Assembly: GCF_014117325.1 (NCBI RefSeq)
Contig: NZ_CP059732.1
Location: 7,443,001 to 7,507,000, forward strand
Origin: Spirosoma foliorum
GTDB lineage: Bacteria; Bacteroidota; Bacteroidia; Cytophagales; Spirosomataceae
Direction of reading: 5' to 3'
Length of the DNA stretch: 64,000 nucleotides
The notes beneath the pieces are model-generated. The model had not been told where the DNA came from and ran no database searches. It worked only from the letters and a program-made list of their open reading frames with translations. Of this stretch, positions 45,566-54,972 are shown piece by piece; position 1 is the first letter of the stretch; every line of letters begins with the position of its first letter. A program made the position numbers and the translations under genes.

Positions 45566-47179
45566 ATGAATACCAAATCAAGTCTATTAATTCTGATGGC
45601 ACTCGTGCTGCCACTGTTGGCCATTGGGCAAGCCAAAGACCCCATCATGGCGGGCAAAGGCATTGCCACCGTACCCACCGAATCAGGAAGCGTTCGGGGC
45701 TACATTCACAATGGTACATTTACCTTCAAAGGAATTCCGTACGCCAAAGCTGAGCGATTCATGGCGCCAACGAAACCTGATTCGTGGACGGGTGTTCGCT
45801 CATCAATGACCTATGGCCCGGTTTGCCCAATGGATGTAACCACGACGACAAACGATGAAATCGAGTTTCCGTTTCATCATGACTGGGGCTATACCAACGA
45901 GAATTGCCTTAGTCTGAACGTCTGGACACCTGAAATCAGCAATGCGAAAAAGCGGCCGGTTATGGTTTGGCTGCATGGGGGTGGTTTTACCGCTGGTTCT
46001 TCAGTTGAATTACCATCGTACGATGGCGAAAACCTGACCAAAAAGGGCGATGTCGTTGTCGTAACGGTAAACCACCGTCTGAACATTCTAGGCTTTTCCG
46101 ACTTGTCGGCCTATGGGGAAAAGTACAAAAATTCGGCTAATGCGGGTCTGATGGATTTAGTGTCGGCCTTGCAATGGGTGAAGCAGAACATTGCTCAATT
46201 TGGGGGTGATCCGGGCAACGTAACCATCTTCGGTCAGTCGGGTGGGGGCGGCAAAGTGACTTCGTTAATGAACGCGCCTTCTGCAAAAGGACTATTTCAT
46301 AAGGCCATCGTGCAGAGTGGTAGCTACATAACCAGCTTCGCAGAAAGTGATGTAATGAAGAAAGTAAGCGCGGCCTTGTTGGAAGAACTGAACCTCCAAC
46401 CTAATCAGGTCGATTCGCTGCAAAAAATATCGTATGAGCGTTTGAATGCAGCTGGTAAAAAAGCACTTCGTAAAGTATCGGACAGTATGAAAGGCGAAGG
46501 TCGGCCCGCCTTCGGACTAGGCTGGGGCCCCATTCATGATGGAAATTTCCTTCCGTATCAGCCATCAGAGCCAGCCGCTATAGCCCTTTCAAAAGACATT
46601 CCGCTACTCGTTGGGTCGACTAAAAACGAGTTTACACCCTTCAATCCAGCTACCCGTGATATTTCGATGGAAGCTGCTAAAGCGAACCTACAAAAGAAAT
46701 ACGGCGACAAAACGGATGCTTATCTGGCAGCGGTGAAGAAGGCGTACCCAGAAACCGTGAAGCCATCGGATTACATTGACCTTGATTTCAACTTCCGGCC
46801 GCTTACCGTCCGGCAGGCAAATGCTAAAGCGATTCCAGGGGCCGCTCCGGTCTATATGTACCTGTTTACCTGGCAGTCACCCGTGTTGGACGGCGCTTAT
46901 AAAGCCATGCACTGCATGGAAATTCCGTTCGTATTCGACAACATCAGTCGTTGCGAAGAAATGACCGGTGGTGGCAAAGAAGCTCACACGCTGGCCGACA
47001 AAATGAGTCGCGCCTGGATTGCCTTCGCCCGAACAGGCAACCCAAATCACAAAGGCTTGCCGACATGGCCTCAATACAACGCTGAGAGTGGCGCTACGAT
47101 GATCTTCGATAATACGAACCAGGTAAAAAATAATCCCGATAAGGAGTTGTTGCAGATTGCTACCGGCAAGTCGATGTAA
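45566..47179 (+). CDS. Secreted type-B carboxylesterase
   Basis: A 537-residue alpha/beta-hydrolase with Sec leader LLILMALVLPLLAIGQA. The oxyanion motif is HGGGF. The triad can be read as S225 in GQSGGGG, E355 in STKNEFTPF and H449 in YKAMHCMEIPFVF. It is paralogous to the Tat-type enzyme at 3461-5113, and the GQSGGG and H-C-x-[DE] contexts are shared. It is third in a run of three esterases on the same strand, 74 bases after the second. Confidence 0.9.
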   Translation: MNTKSSLLILMALVLPLLAIGQAKDPIMAGKGIATVPTESGSVRGYIHNGTFTFKGIPYAKAERFMAPTKPDSWTGVRSSMTYGPVCPMDVTTTTNDEIEFPFHHDWGYTNENCLSLNVWTPEISNAKKRPVMVWLHGGGFTAGSSVELPSYDGENLTKKGDVVVVTVNHRLNILGFSDLSAYGEKYKNSANAGLMDLVSALQWVKQNIAQFGGDPGNVTIFGQSGGGGKVTSLMNAPSAKGLFHKAIVQSGSYITSFAESDVMKKVSAALLEELNLQPNQVDSLQKISYERLNAAGKKALRKVSDSMKGEGRPAFGLGWGPIHDGNFLPYQPSEPAAIALSKDIPLLVGSTKNEFTPFNPATRDISMEAAKANLQKKYGDKTDAYLAAVKKAYPETVKPSDYIDLDFNFRPLTVRQANAKAIPGAAPVYMYLFTWQSPVLDGAYKAMHCMEIPFVFDNISRCEEMTGGGKEAHTLADKMSRAWIAFARTGNPNHKGLPTWPQYNAESGATMIFDNTNQVKNNPDKELLQIATGKSM

Positions 47180-47186
47180 AAAGTTT

Positions 47187-47257
47187 TGACAGGATTGACA
47201 GGATAAAACTGGATTTAAGACCAGAAGAAAATCCTGTTTATCCTGTCAATCCTGTCA
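47187..47257. terminator. Long hairpin of TGACAGGAT-type repeats
   Basis: The arms 47187-47216 and 47229-47257 pair over nearly 29 bp with one bulge. Each arm carries two copies of TGACAGGAT. A T-run (AAAAAGTTTTTG) follows. It separates the esterase cluster from the CitMHS operon. Confidence 0.75.
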
Positions 47258-47291
47258 GGAAAAAGTTTTTGCACACCTTCGAATCCGAATC

Positions 47292-48587
47292 ATGCTGGCT
47301 CTACTTGGCTTTGCCACCATTGGTGTTTTTCTAGTCCTGATTATTACCAAGCGACTGTCGGTCATAACGGCGCTCGTACTCGTGCCGGTCATAATGGGCT
47401 TTGTCGCCGGATTCAATCCCAAAGAGCTTGGAGAGATGATTCTGGCAGGTATAAAGCAGGTAGCGCCAACGGGCATTCTGTTGATGTTCGCCGTATTATA
47501 TTTTGCGACGATGCTCGACGCGGGCTTATTCGACCCCATTATTGTGGGCATTATTCGCTTTGTCAAAGGTGATCCGCTGAAAGTAATTGTTGGAACGGCC
47601 ATCTTAACGATGATTGTTCACCTGGATGGCGACGGTACGGCTACGTTTATGATCGTGATGTCGGCGTTTCTGCCGATCTATAAACAACTGAACATCAATC
47701 GCCTGACGCTACCGGGTATTGTGGCGTTGAGCGTGGGGCCCATGCACCTGGTGCCGTGGTCGGGGACTTCTGCACGGGCTATTTCAACGCTGAAAACAGA
47801 TGCTACCCAACTCGTCAATCCGAACATCCCCGCCATCATTGCCGGTATCTGTTGGGTATTGTTTGTTGCCTATTGGTTTGGCCTGAAAGAGCGAAAACGC
47901 CTGGGAGTCATCGATTTGCACTATGCTCATCATGAAAACCTGACCGAGCAGCAAACGCAACTGCGTCGCCCGAAACTGTTCTGGATCAATGCGCTGCTGA
48001 CAATTGGCCTGATCGTCACGCTCATGAAAGGTTGGGTGCCTGCCCCTGCCCTGTTCATTGTGGCCGTCGTTGTCGTCCTGTTGATCAATTACCCGCAGCT
48101 ACCGGATCAGCAAAAAGTGCTCAGGAGCCACGGCAACAACATTTTCATGGTGTCGAGTATGATCTTCGCTGCGGGCGTGTTTTCGGGAGTTCTAACGGGC
48201 TCTAAAATGATCGACGCGATGGCGACCTCACTGGTTTCGCTCATTCCTGAACAGCACGCGGCCTGGTTACCAACACTCACCGCTATCACCAGTATGCCTG
48301 CCAGTCTGCTCTTTACGCCCGACGCCTATTATTTTGGCGTAGTCCCGATTCTAAGCCAAACGGCTACTCAGTTTGGTATCGATCCCTTAGAAATTGGGCG
48401 GGCAGCTTTGTTGGGACAAATGACGGTTGGCTTTCCAGTTAGCCCGCTAACAGCCTCAACTTTTTTGCTGGTTGGTCTGGCCGAAGTGGATTTGGGCGAT
48501 CATCAGAAATTTATTCTGAAATGGGCCTTCGGCACAACGCTGGTTATGACGCTGGCGGCTCTGTTAACCGGTTCGATTCACCTATGA
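47292..48587 (+). CDS. CitMHS-family citrate/carboxylate transporter
   Basis: A 431-residue integral membrane protein with about 11 hydrophobic segments. It carries the family features IVHLDGDGTATFMIVMSAFLP and LSVGPMHLVPWSGTSARA in the first half, and MPASLLFTPDAYYFGVVP with GFPVSPLTASTFLLVGLAE in the second half. Known members move metal-citrate complexes with protons. Other carboxylates are possible here. Its stop overlaps the start of the AtuA gene by 4 bases (ATGA), so the transporter and the following acyl-related proteins form one operon. Confidence 0.9.
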   Translation: MLALLGFATIGVFLVLIITKRLSVITALVLVPVIMGFVAGFNPKELGEMILAGIKQVAPTGILLMFAVLYFATMLDAGLFDPIIVGIIRFVKGDPLKVIVGTAILTMIVHLDGDGTATFMIVMSAFLPIYKQLNINRLTLPGIVALSVGPMHLVPWSGTSARAISTLKTDATQLVNPNIPAIIAGICWVLFVAYWFGLKERKRLGVIDLHYAHHENLTEQQTQLRRPKLFWINALLTIGLIVTLMKGWVPAPALFIVAVVVVLLINYPQLPDQQKVLRSHGNNIFMVSSMIFAAGVFSGVLTGSKMIDAMATSLVSLIPEQHAAWLPTLTAITSMPASLLFTPDAYYFGVVPILSQTATQFGIDPLEIGRAALLGQMTVGFPVSPLTASTFLLVGLAEVDLGDHQKFILKWAFGTTLVMTLAALLTGSIHL

Positions 48588-49906
48588 AACAACACATTCG
48601 GATTGGGTGCGGGGCTGGTTTTTCCGGCGACCGACTCGAACCAGCGCTTATTCTGGTTCAACAGGGACAATTAGATTACCTCGTGCTTGAATGTCTGGCA
48701 GAACGAACCATTGCGCTGGCCCAAAAACGAAAACGCCAGGACCCTGCACTGGGTTACGACCCATTACTGGAACGCCGAATCGAAAGCCTATTACCCCATT
48801 TACTTGAAAAAAAGGTTCGCCTGATTACCAACATGGGTGCCGCGAATCCACTAGCAGCGGCTCAGAAAATTGTTGAGATCGCTCAGCGATTAAAGTTATC
48901 CGTAACTGTAGCCGCTGTCACGGGAGATGATGTTTTTAATCTGTTATCAGGTAATGAAACGGCACTTGAAACGGGCAAGTCGTTAACGGATTCTGGTGCT
49001 CTTGTTTCGGCAAATGCCTATTTAGGTACCGATGCCATTTTACCATCCTTAGCTACGAATGCCGACATTATTATTACGGGCCGTTGTGCCGATCCGTCGC
49101 TTTTTGTCTCCCCGTTGGTACACGAATTTGGATGGTCGCTGGATGATAGTAATCAGATTGGTCAGGGAACAGTGATCGGGCATTTGCTGGAATGTGCAGG
49201 ACAGCTAACCGGCGGCTATTTCGTTGATCCCGGCCGTAAGGATGTTCCCGATATGGCACACCTGGGTCACCCATTTGCTGATGTTTCACCAGATGGGACG
49301 GCCATTTTTAGTAAAGTGGCAGGAACGGGAGGGACTTTGACTGCTGCTACTGCTAAAGAACAACTTCTGTACGAAGTGATGGACCCCAGTCGATACATAA
49401 CGCCTGATGTTATTGCCGATTTTACGCAGGTACGTCTGGAAGAAATAGGCTCTGATCAGGTGTGTGCTACAGGTGGACGAGGCCAAAATCGTCCAAATAC
49501 GTTGAAAGTAAGCGTGGGTTACGAAGCCGGTTTTATTGGCGAAGGTGAAATTTCTTATGCCGGATCGAATGCCTTAGGCCGGGCGCAATTAGCCGGTTCG
49601 ATTATTCAGGAGCGATTGCAGGATCGCTTTACTGACCTACGAATTGATTACATCGGCAGTACATCGGTGCATCGTACAAACTTTGGGCACTATCCCGACC
49701 CCTATGAAATCCGGCTTCGGGTAGCAGGTAGAGCAGCATCGCTCCAACAAGCAGCTTTAGTAGGTGAAGAGGTAGAAGCTCTCTATACAAATGGCCCAGC
49801 TGGCGGGGGAGGAGCCCGAAAGTACATTCATGAAGTCGTGGGTATTGTATCGACGCTTATGGATCGCCAAAAAATAACAGCTAGTATCACCGTCCTTAAA
49901 TCATGA
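48584..49906 (+). CDS. Acyclic terpene utilisation AtuA family protein (DUF1446)
   Basis: A 440-residue cytoplasmic protein. The ATG at 48584 overlaps the preceding stop. The N-terminus IRIGCGAGFSGDRLEPA and the segments LITNMGAANPLAAAQKI, DIIITGRCADPSLFVSPL and GPAGGGGARKY are characteristic of the AtuA/DUF1446 family. Pseudomonas AtuA belongs to the citronellol/geraniol pathway, but its reaction is not settled. The next gene, overlapping by 4 bases, holds the second AtuA domain as a separate protein. Confidence 0.88.
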   Translation: MKQHIRIGCGAGFSGDRLEPALILVQQGQLDYLVLECLAERTIALAQKRKRQDPALGYDPLLERRIESLLPHLLEKKVRLITNMGAANPLAAAQKIVEIAQRLKLSVTVAAVTGDDVFNLLSGNETALETGKSLTDSGALVSANAYLGTDAILPSLATNADIIITGRCADPSLFVSPLVHEFGWSLDDSNQIGQGTVIGHLLECAGQLTGGYFVDPGRKDVPDMAHLGHPFADVSPDGTAIFSKVAGTGGTLTAATAKEQLLYEVMDPSRYITPDVIADFTQVRLEEIGSDQVCATGGRGQNRPNTLKVSVGYEAGFIGEGEISYAGSNALGRAQLAGSIIQERLQDRFTDLRIDYIGSTSVHRTNFGHYPDPYEIRLRVAGRAASLQQAALVGEEVEALYTNGPAGGGGARKYIHEVVGIVSTLMDRQKITASITVLKS

Positions 49907-50232
49907 GAATAAAGCTATATGATATTGCCCACAGTAGGGCAGGGGATAAAGGCAATACATTGACCTTATCGCTCATTCCATATAATGCCGATGATTATCC
50001 ATTGCTATGCACCAGGGTAACCGCCGAAGCAGTCAGTCGACACCTGGAATACATTGTTAAGGGAGAGATAACCCGCTATGAACTGCCTAATCTACCGGCG
50101 CTTCAGTTTGTGTGTCAGCAGGCACTAACGGGTGGTGTTACAACCTCGCTAACGATGGATACGCATGGCAAAAGTTTGAGTTATGCGTTGCTGGAAATGT
50201 GGGTAGATACTGAATTAATGGATACTGAATAA
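49903..50232 (+). CDS. AtuA C-terminal-like domain protein
   Basis: A 109-residue protein with KLYDIAHSRAGDKGNTLTLS at the start, the usual opening of the AtuA C-terminal domain, which is fused to AtuA in many organisms. The start is coupled to the preceding stop (ATGA). The last codons (LMDTE plus stop) lie within a 33-bp inverted repeat, and contain a direct duplication of GATACTGAAT that gives DTELMDTE. Confidence 0.85.
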   Translation: MRIKLYDIAHSRAGDKGNTLTLSLIPYNADDYPLLCTRVTAEAVSRHLEYIVKGEITRYELPNLPALQFVCQQALTGGVTTSLTMDTHGKSLSYALLEMWVDTELMDTE

Positions 50233-50296
50233 TGTACAATGGATAATTAGTCATGCATCAGCCATTATCCATTGTACATTATTCAGTATCCATTAA
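50215..50296. terminator. Perfect 33-bp hairpin that includes a stop codon
   Basis: The arms 50215-50247 and 50264-50296 are complementary without a mismatch around a 16-base loop. The left arm covers the last codons and stop (50230-50232) of the AtuA-C gene. The right arm ends 6 bases before the stop of the convergent M28 peptidase gene. It may end both transcripts. Confidence 0.8.
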
Positions 50297-50301
50297 CTAG
50301 C

Positions 50302-51897
50302 TTACTGCTTGTTGCTATCGACTACTAAACGCTGGTCGCGGTTGGCGATTTCCCAGGCGGTGTAGAACACCAGGCGGGCTGATTTCTCGGCCAATTTGAA
50401 GTCGATTTTCTCGATATCATCCGTTGGCTTGTGGTAATCGGGGTGTAAGCCGTTGAAGTAGAAGATAATGGGGATTTTGTGCTTCGCGAAGTTGTAGTGG
50501 TCGGAGCGGTAGTAAATCCGCTGCGAATCCTGCGGATCGTTGTACTTGTAATCCAGATCCATCTTGATGTACTTCTGATTCGTCTCTTCGCTGATCTTGT
50601 GCAGTTCCGACGAAAGTTTATCGGAGCCGATCACATAAATGTAGTTATCCGATTTGCCCAGATGGATATCATCGACACGACCGACCATGTCGATGTTTAA
50701 ATCCGCAACGGTTTTCTCCAGTGGGATTACCGGACTCATATCGGCGTAATACTGCGACCCTAGCAGCCCCTTCTCTTCTCCGGATACAGTCAGAAACAAA
50801 ATGGACCGGCGAGGGCCTTTTCCGGCGGCTTTGGCTTTAGCAAACGCCTGCGCAATTTCCAGAACCGATACTGTTCCCGAGCCATCGTCATTGGCCCCGT
50901 TATTAATTTGCCCATCGGCGCTAATGCCAATATGGTCGTAGTGCGACGAGACGACTAGCACTTCGTCTTTTTTGTCAGTTCCTTCAATAAAGCCCAGTAC
51001 GTTCGATGACTCCGTTTTCTCATCGACTCGGTCTGCTTTCATCTCAATACTTCCAGTCAAGGACGACGCTATCGGTTTCGTTGCTTGAGCGAGCTGAGTC
51101 ATCGTTTGGTTCAGCGTAGCCGCAGAGGTGTTGAGTAGGGCAGCTGCCATATCGGAGGTGATCAGAAATACACCAACAGAACCTACATTCTCAGCGCCAG
51201 GTTTCAGGCTCAGTCGATTGAACCGGGCCTGCATGGCACTTCGCTGGGTGAGCAACTGCTTAAACGCTTCGGCTGACTCCGCGGAGACGATAAACAGTTG
51301 AGCGGCTCCTTTCTCTTTGGCCAAAAGACTCTTGGCCCGCCAGCCGTTTGGCCCGCCCCATTTGGAGGCATCGCTGGTTCCACTCACCAACTTTTTGCCA
51401 TCGGCCGCTTTAGGCTCATCATCCAGCACAACTACGGCCTTCCCTTTCACATCGCGTCCGGCATAATCGTCATAATTCGTCTCGCCAATGCCATAGCCAG
51501 CAAACACGGTCTCATACGTTGTTTCGGTAGGCAAATAGAGCAGCCCATTGGGCATAAAGTCTTTCTGGGGTTCAAATCGTTTACCACCGGCACTAACGTA
51601 AAAATCACCCCAGTTTTTTTTGTAGAGTGTATAGGGTTGCAGATAGCCCAGCTTGCCATCCGCTTCCTTAACGATTGGCTTGAGTCCCTCAGCTGTAAAC
51701 TGACTGGCGATATAATCAGCCGCTTTGCGCTGACCACGGGTTCCGGTTTCACGGCCTTCCATGTCATCGGCGGCCAAGATACGGAGGTGTTTTTCAAGGT
51801 CGGCCGCCGTAATAGTATTGGCAAACTTGTCCTGAGCGATACTAGCAAAAGGCAAGCTGATTAGGCTTGCAGCCAGCAATAATTGTTGAGAAGTCAT
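50302..51897 (-). CDS. Secreted M28-family metallopeptidase with PA domain
   Basis: A 531-residue protein with a Sec leader (LLLAASLISLPFASIAQ). A PA-like insertion (about 95-270, DYAGRDVKGKAVVVLDDEP) precedes the catalytic domain. Zinc-site segments are VVSSHYDHIG, NNGANDDGSGT, VSGEEKGLLGS with the catalytic Glu pair, and LNIDMVGRVD. A final His is in RSDHYNFAKHKIP. Members are aminopeptidases or carboxypeptidases at the cell surface. It has no T9SS sorting domain, so it is probably periplasmic. Confidence 0.92.
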   Translation of the reverse strand: MTSQQLLLAASLISLPFASIAQDKFANTITAADLEKHLRILAADDMEGRETGTRGQRKAADYIASQFTAEGLKPIVKEADGKLGYLQPYTLYKKNWGDFYVSAGGKRFEPQKDFMPNGLLYLPTETTYETVFAGYGIGETNYDDYAGRDVKGKAVVVLDDEPKAADGKKLVSGTSDASKWGGPNGWRAKSLLAKEKGAAQLFIVSAESAEAFKQLLTQRSAMQARFNRLSLKPGAENVGSVGVFLITSDMAAALLNTSAATLNQTMTQLAQATKPIASSLTGSIEMKADRVDEKTESSNVLGFIEGTDKKDEVLVVSSHYDHIGISADGQINNGANDDGSGTVSVLEIAQAFAKAKAAGKGPRRSILFLTVSGEEKGLLGSQYYADMSPVIPLEKTVADLNIDMVGRVDDIHLGKSDNYIYVIGSDKLSSELHKISEETNQKYIKMDLDYKYNDPQDSQRIYYRSDHYNFAKHKIPIIFYFNGLHPDYHKPTDDIEKIDFKLAEKSARLVFYTAWEIANRDQRLVVDSNKQ

Positions 51898-51997
51898 TAA
51901 ACGTTTTTTGTTATAGATAACAGACTGCTGATTAATCCTAATTGATTGTGAAAATCAGCGTTCTATTGGAACATTTAGCCTCTAATTTCCGAAAAAA

Positions 51998-53023
51998 TTA
52001 CTTCACTAAATCAGCCTCCTGTTTTTTCTGTCGATTCGTAATTAAAATGGGAATAGCCAGAAAACTCAAACTGCTCAGCAGGAGTGAAAAACCGGTTTGA
52101 ATCGCGTGTAGAAACGTGGCCACAATAACCCCATCTGTAAGGGACATACCGTATAGAACCAAGGCGCGGCTAACCAGGAAGTGATAGGTGCCAATGCCCC
52201 CCTGGGTAGGTACGGCTAAACCACCTAAAGAGCTGACCGTTAATATCGTTAAGGCGGCATTTGGGGGGAGTTGTCTTGTTTGAGGTAAGGCGAAAAATAA
52301 GGTGTATGTTGTTAAGAAAATGAGCCCGTAACTAATACTCGTCAGCATTATGAATAAGCCCGGTCGTTTAAGCTGTTGAATACTCAGAAATCCTCGTTTA
52401 ACCTCATGGGCAATGTTAACGACTCGAATGACGAGTCGGTGCTGCCAGAAGGCGGCACTTCGTAAAAGCCAGTATAAAAGAACAAGTAACGTGAAGAAGC
52501 TGATGAAGGCAACGATCAGGAGGGTCGTTGACTGACCGCTGGTTGTAAGCCTCTTTACAAGAGGTGATAGAAGGCCAAGAATATACTGGCCTGCCCGCTT
52601 GAATTCAAGGAGCACCGTAAGGCCAATGACTACCACCAGCATAAGCAGATCAATAATGCGTTCGGCTACTACAGAACCAAAACCCTGCGCTAATGGAACG
52701 CCGTCCGTACGCTGTAAGGTACCACAGCGCGTCAACTCGCCCGCGCCAGGAACCAGCATGCTGGCCAGCGTACCTGCCAGTAGGGCAATGGCTGTTCGAA
52801 AGAGCGAAGGATAAAAGCCAAGTGCCTGCAACGCGAGTTGCCAGCGAGCAGCCCGAATGAGGTGAAAAATAACAATAAGTAGCCCGGCAATAAGTAACCA
52901 GCGGCTATCGGCCTGACGAAATTGCGATGCCAGTTCTGTTAGCGGTACATCTTTCAGTACATACCAGAGCAATCCCAGAGCCAGCATGATCGGCACGACC
53001 CGCCGAAAAAATCCTTTCACCAT
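51998..53023 (-). CDS. Lysylphosphatidylglycerol synthase TM-region/UPF0104 family flippase-like protein
   Basis: A 341-residue protein with about eight membrane helices. It shows LIRAARWQLALQALGF near the start, the family signature SMLVPGAGELTRCGTLQRT and VVAERIIDLLMLVVVIGL, and PTQGGIGTYHFLVSRAL near the end. No catalytic MprF domain follows, so it is the stand-alone membrane part, which in other systems is thought to translocate lipids or glycolipids. It lies divergent from the glycan locus, with about 130 bases between, and may serve it. Confidence 0.85.
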   Translation of the reverse strand: MVKGFFRRVVPIMLALGLLWYVLKDVPLTELASQFRQADSRWLLIAGLLIVIFHLIRAARWQLALQALGFYPSLFRTAIALLAGTLASMLVPGAGELTRCGTLQRTDGVPLAQGFGSVVAERIIDLLMLVVVIGLTVLLEFKRAGQYILGLLSPLVKRLTTSGQSTTLLIVAFISFFTLLVLLYWLLRSAAFWQHRLVIRVVNIAHEVKRGFLSIQQLKRPGLFIMLTSISYGLIFLTTYTLFFALPQTRQLPPNAALTILTVSSLGGLAVPTQGGIGTYHFLVSRALVLYGMSLTDGVIVATFLHAIQTGFSLLLSSLSFLAIPILITNRQKKQEADLVK

Positions 53024-53154
53024 GATGGCAAATTAGGTATTTTGATAAACAAAATGCCAGATGTTGGCTAAACTGGCACGGTATTAGTAAGTTTGATAAT
53101 TGAGTAACCCTCAATTATCAACCCAATTCGAGAAACCCTTCCGTAGTTTAACTC

Positions 53155-54972
53155 ATGTCGAAGAAAAGGAAAGGCCAGCCTGTCGTTACAGCGGCCAGCC
53201 CGGTTGTTAATCAGCCAAAGTCTCAGCCGACGCCGACTCGTTCTCAACCCACCGCTCCAACGCAACCTACTGAGATTTTACCCATCCATAAGCCCTTTGA
53301 ACTGATTCGGTTCGATAAGCGGCTAAAGTGGTTCATGGGCATTTTTGTGGGGTTATTTGTCTTGCTTACCCTGGCAAAAATCCATTCTATGTCGTTGGCG
53401 ATGTGGAATCAACTTATGCCTGACGGCAGTAATCCCCGTCGTGGACTTATCTCGGGCGAACCCCGCCGGATTCGAATGGATGATTATGCCGTTGGTACAC
53501 CCTGGATTCTGTCGCAGGCAAACAAAGGGTTCCCCACCGAAAACCTGACCATTGGGGGCGAAAAAGCACCTATACTGGTTACCCCATCAAAGCACTTTAG
53601 TGAGCTATTCAAACCGGATCATTGGGGCTTTTTTATTCTGGATGTAGAGCGTGGCTACGCCTGGATGAATAATTTCAGGGTCATGTTTGCCCTGATTGGG
53701 GCCACGCTCATGTTATTGCTCCTTACGCGCAACAATTTCTGGCTGTCGGTTTTTGGGAGTGCCTGGCTTTTTCTGTCGTCGGGCACGCAATCCTGGATGT
53801 ATATTCCAACGCCCATGATTGCCGCTATGGGGCTAATTTTTGTAGCGGTTGTTTATTTGATTTATAGCCAGAATACGAAACAGATTTTAGTGAGTTCAGT
53901 TGCGTTGGCCTGGCTATTAATGAATTATGCGCTGATTTTGTATCCTCCTTATCAGGTTCCACTAGGCTATGTGCTCGCCTTTCTGCTACTAGGCTACCTG
54001 CTAAACAATCTTGATCTTAAGCGAATGCTGGGCCAATGGCCAATAAAAGTTGGGGGCGTTGCCTTGGCGCTTGTTCTAACGGGAGCAGCTTTCTTCGCTT
54101 ACTATACCGACGTGAAGCCTTCGCTGGATGCCATCATGAATACGGTTTATCCAGGCAAGCGTAGTGAGCTGGGTGGTACCGGATTCATTGCCAACTGGTT
54201 TTCCGAATACTTTAGCTGGTCAATCTCAGACTCGAAATTCCCGTCCAATTGGCTGAATTCCTGTGAGTTGTCGCAGTATATTACGTTTGCGCCCATTATT
54301 ATTCCCTGTGCTATTATCAGTTTTACCCTGAAACGTAAAGTGGACTGGGTTGTGTTATTGCTCAGTGTGTTTGTCATTATTGGTTATGTCTGGATCGAAG
54401 TCGGATTTCCGGCGTGGCTGGCCAAGTTGACGCTCTGGAATATGAGCCCTACCCGCCGAACGCAGATTCCATTTGGTATCGGCAACGTTTTACTGACGAT
54501 TGCGTATTTGTATTACCTGACAACGATTCCGATTCGAACCCATACCTTGTATACGGGTATTGGCGTAGCTGCAGTACTAGGCTTTATGATTTATGCCGCT
54601 AATCTGAATGTGGAGGATTCGGCTGGATTTTTCAAGATGTCACAACTGTTTCTGCCAATCGTGTTTTTTACGGTTGTCGGCTCCCTGTTACTTTTTAGCT
54701 GGGCGCTGCCGTATCGAAACCTATATTTTGGGGGAGCCATGATGCTGTTTTTGCTGCCTAACCTAAAAATAAACCCTGTTTCCAAGGGTATGACACCCAT
54801 TACGGAGCACCAGCTCTATAAAACAGTGCAGTCCATTCACGAACAGGAACCAGCTGCAAAGTGGGCTGTTTTTGGAGGCCAATACGTTGCCTACATGGTT
54901 ACGGCAACTGGGGTCGATGTATTGAGCGGGGTTAAATATACTCCCCCCCCGCCCAATTATGAAAGTACTTGA
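53155..54972 (+). CDS. GT-C-like multi-pass membrane protein, 5' part of a frameshifted gene
   Basis: 605 residues as read. The first 45 residues are Pro/Thr/Gln-rich and cytoplasmic. About 13 hydrophobic segments follow, with a large loop near residues 85-165 that contains RRIRMDDYAVGTPWILSQA and ENLTIGGEKAPILVTPS. This resembles GT-C polyprenyl-linked glycosyltransferases, with a candidate acidic site in MDDY. The frame ends just after a C8 tract (54953-54960) as TPPPPNYEST. Removing one C joins it to the 54959-55234 frame as YTPPRPIMKVLDPAMKRD, giving about 693 residues. It precedes a DPM1-like GT2 and DUF2304, a set seen in lipid-linked sugar transfer. Confidence 0.75.
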   Translation: MSKKRKGQPVVTAASPVVNQPKSQPTPTRSQPTAPTQPTEILPIHKPFELIRFDKRLKWFMGIFVGLFVLLTLAKIHSMSLAMWNQLMPDGSNPRRGLISGEPRRIRMDDYAVGTPWILSQANKGFPTENLTIGGEKAPILVTPSKHFSELFKPDHWGFFILDVERGYAWMNNFRVMFALIGATLMLLLLTRNNFWLSVFGSAWLFLSSGTQSWMYIPTPMIAAMGLIFVAVVYLIYSQNTKQILVSSVALAWLLMNYALILYPPYQVPLGYVLAFLLLGYLLNNLDLKRMLGQWPIKVGGVALALVLTGAAFFAYYTDVKPSLDAIMNTVYPGKRSELGGTGFIANWFSEYFSWSISDSKFPSNWLNSCELSQYITFAPIIIPCAIISFTLKRKVDWVVLLLSVFVIIGYVWIEVGFPAWLAKLTLWNMSPTRRTQIPFGIGNVLLTIAYLYYLTTIPIRTHTLYTGIGVAAVLGFMIYAANLNVEDSAGFFKMSQLFLPIVFFTVVGSLLLFSWALPYRNLYFGGAMMLFLLPNLKINPVSKGMTPITEHQLYKTVQSIHEQEPAAKWAVFGGQYVAYMVTATGVDVLSGVKYTPPPPNYEST

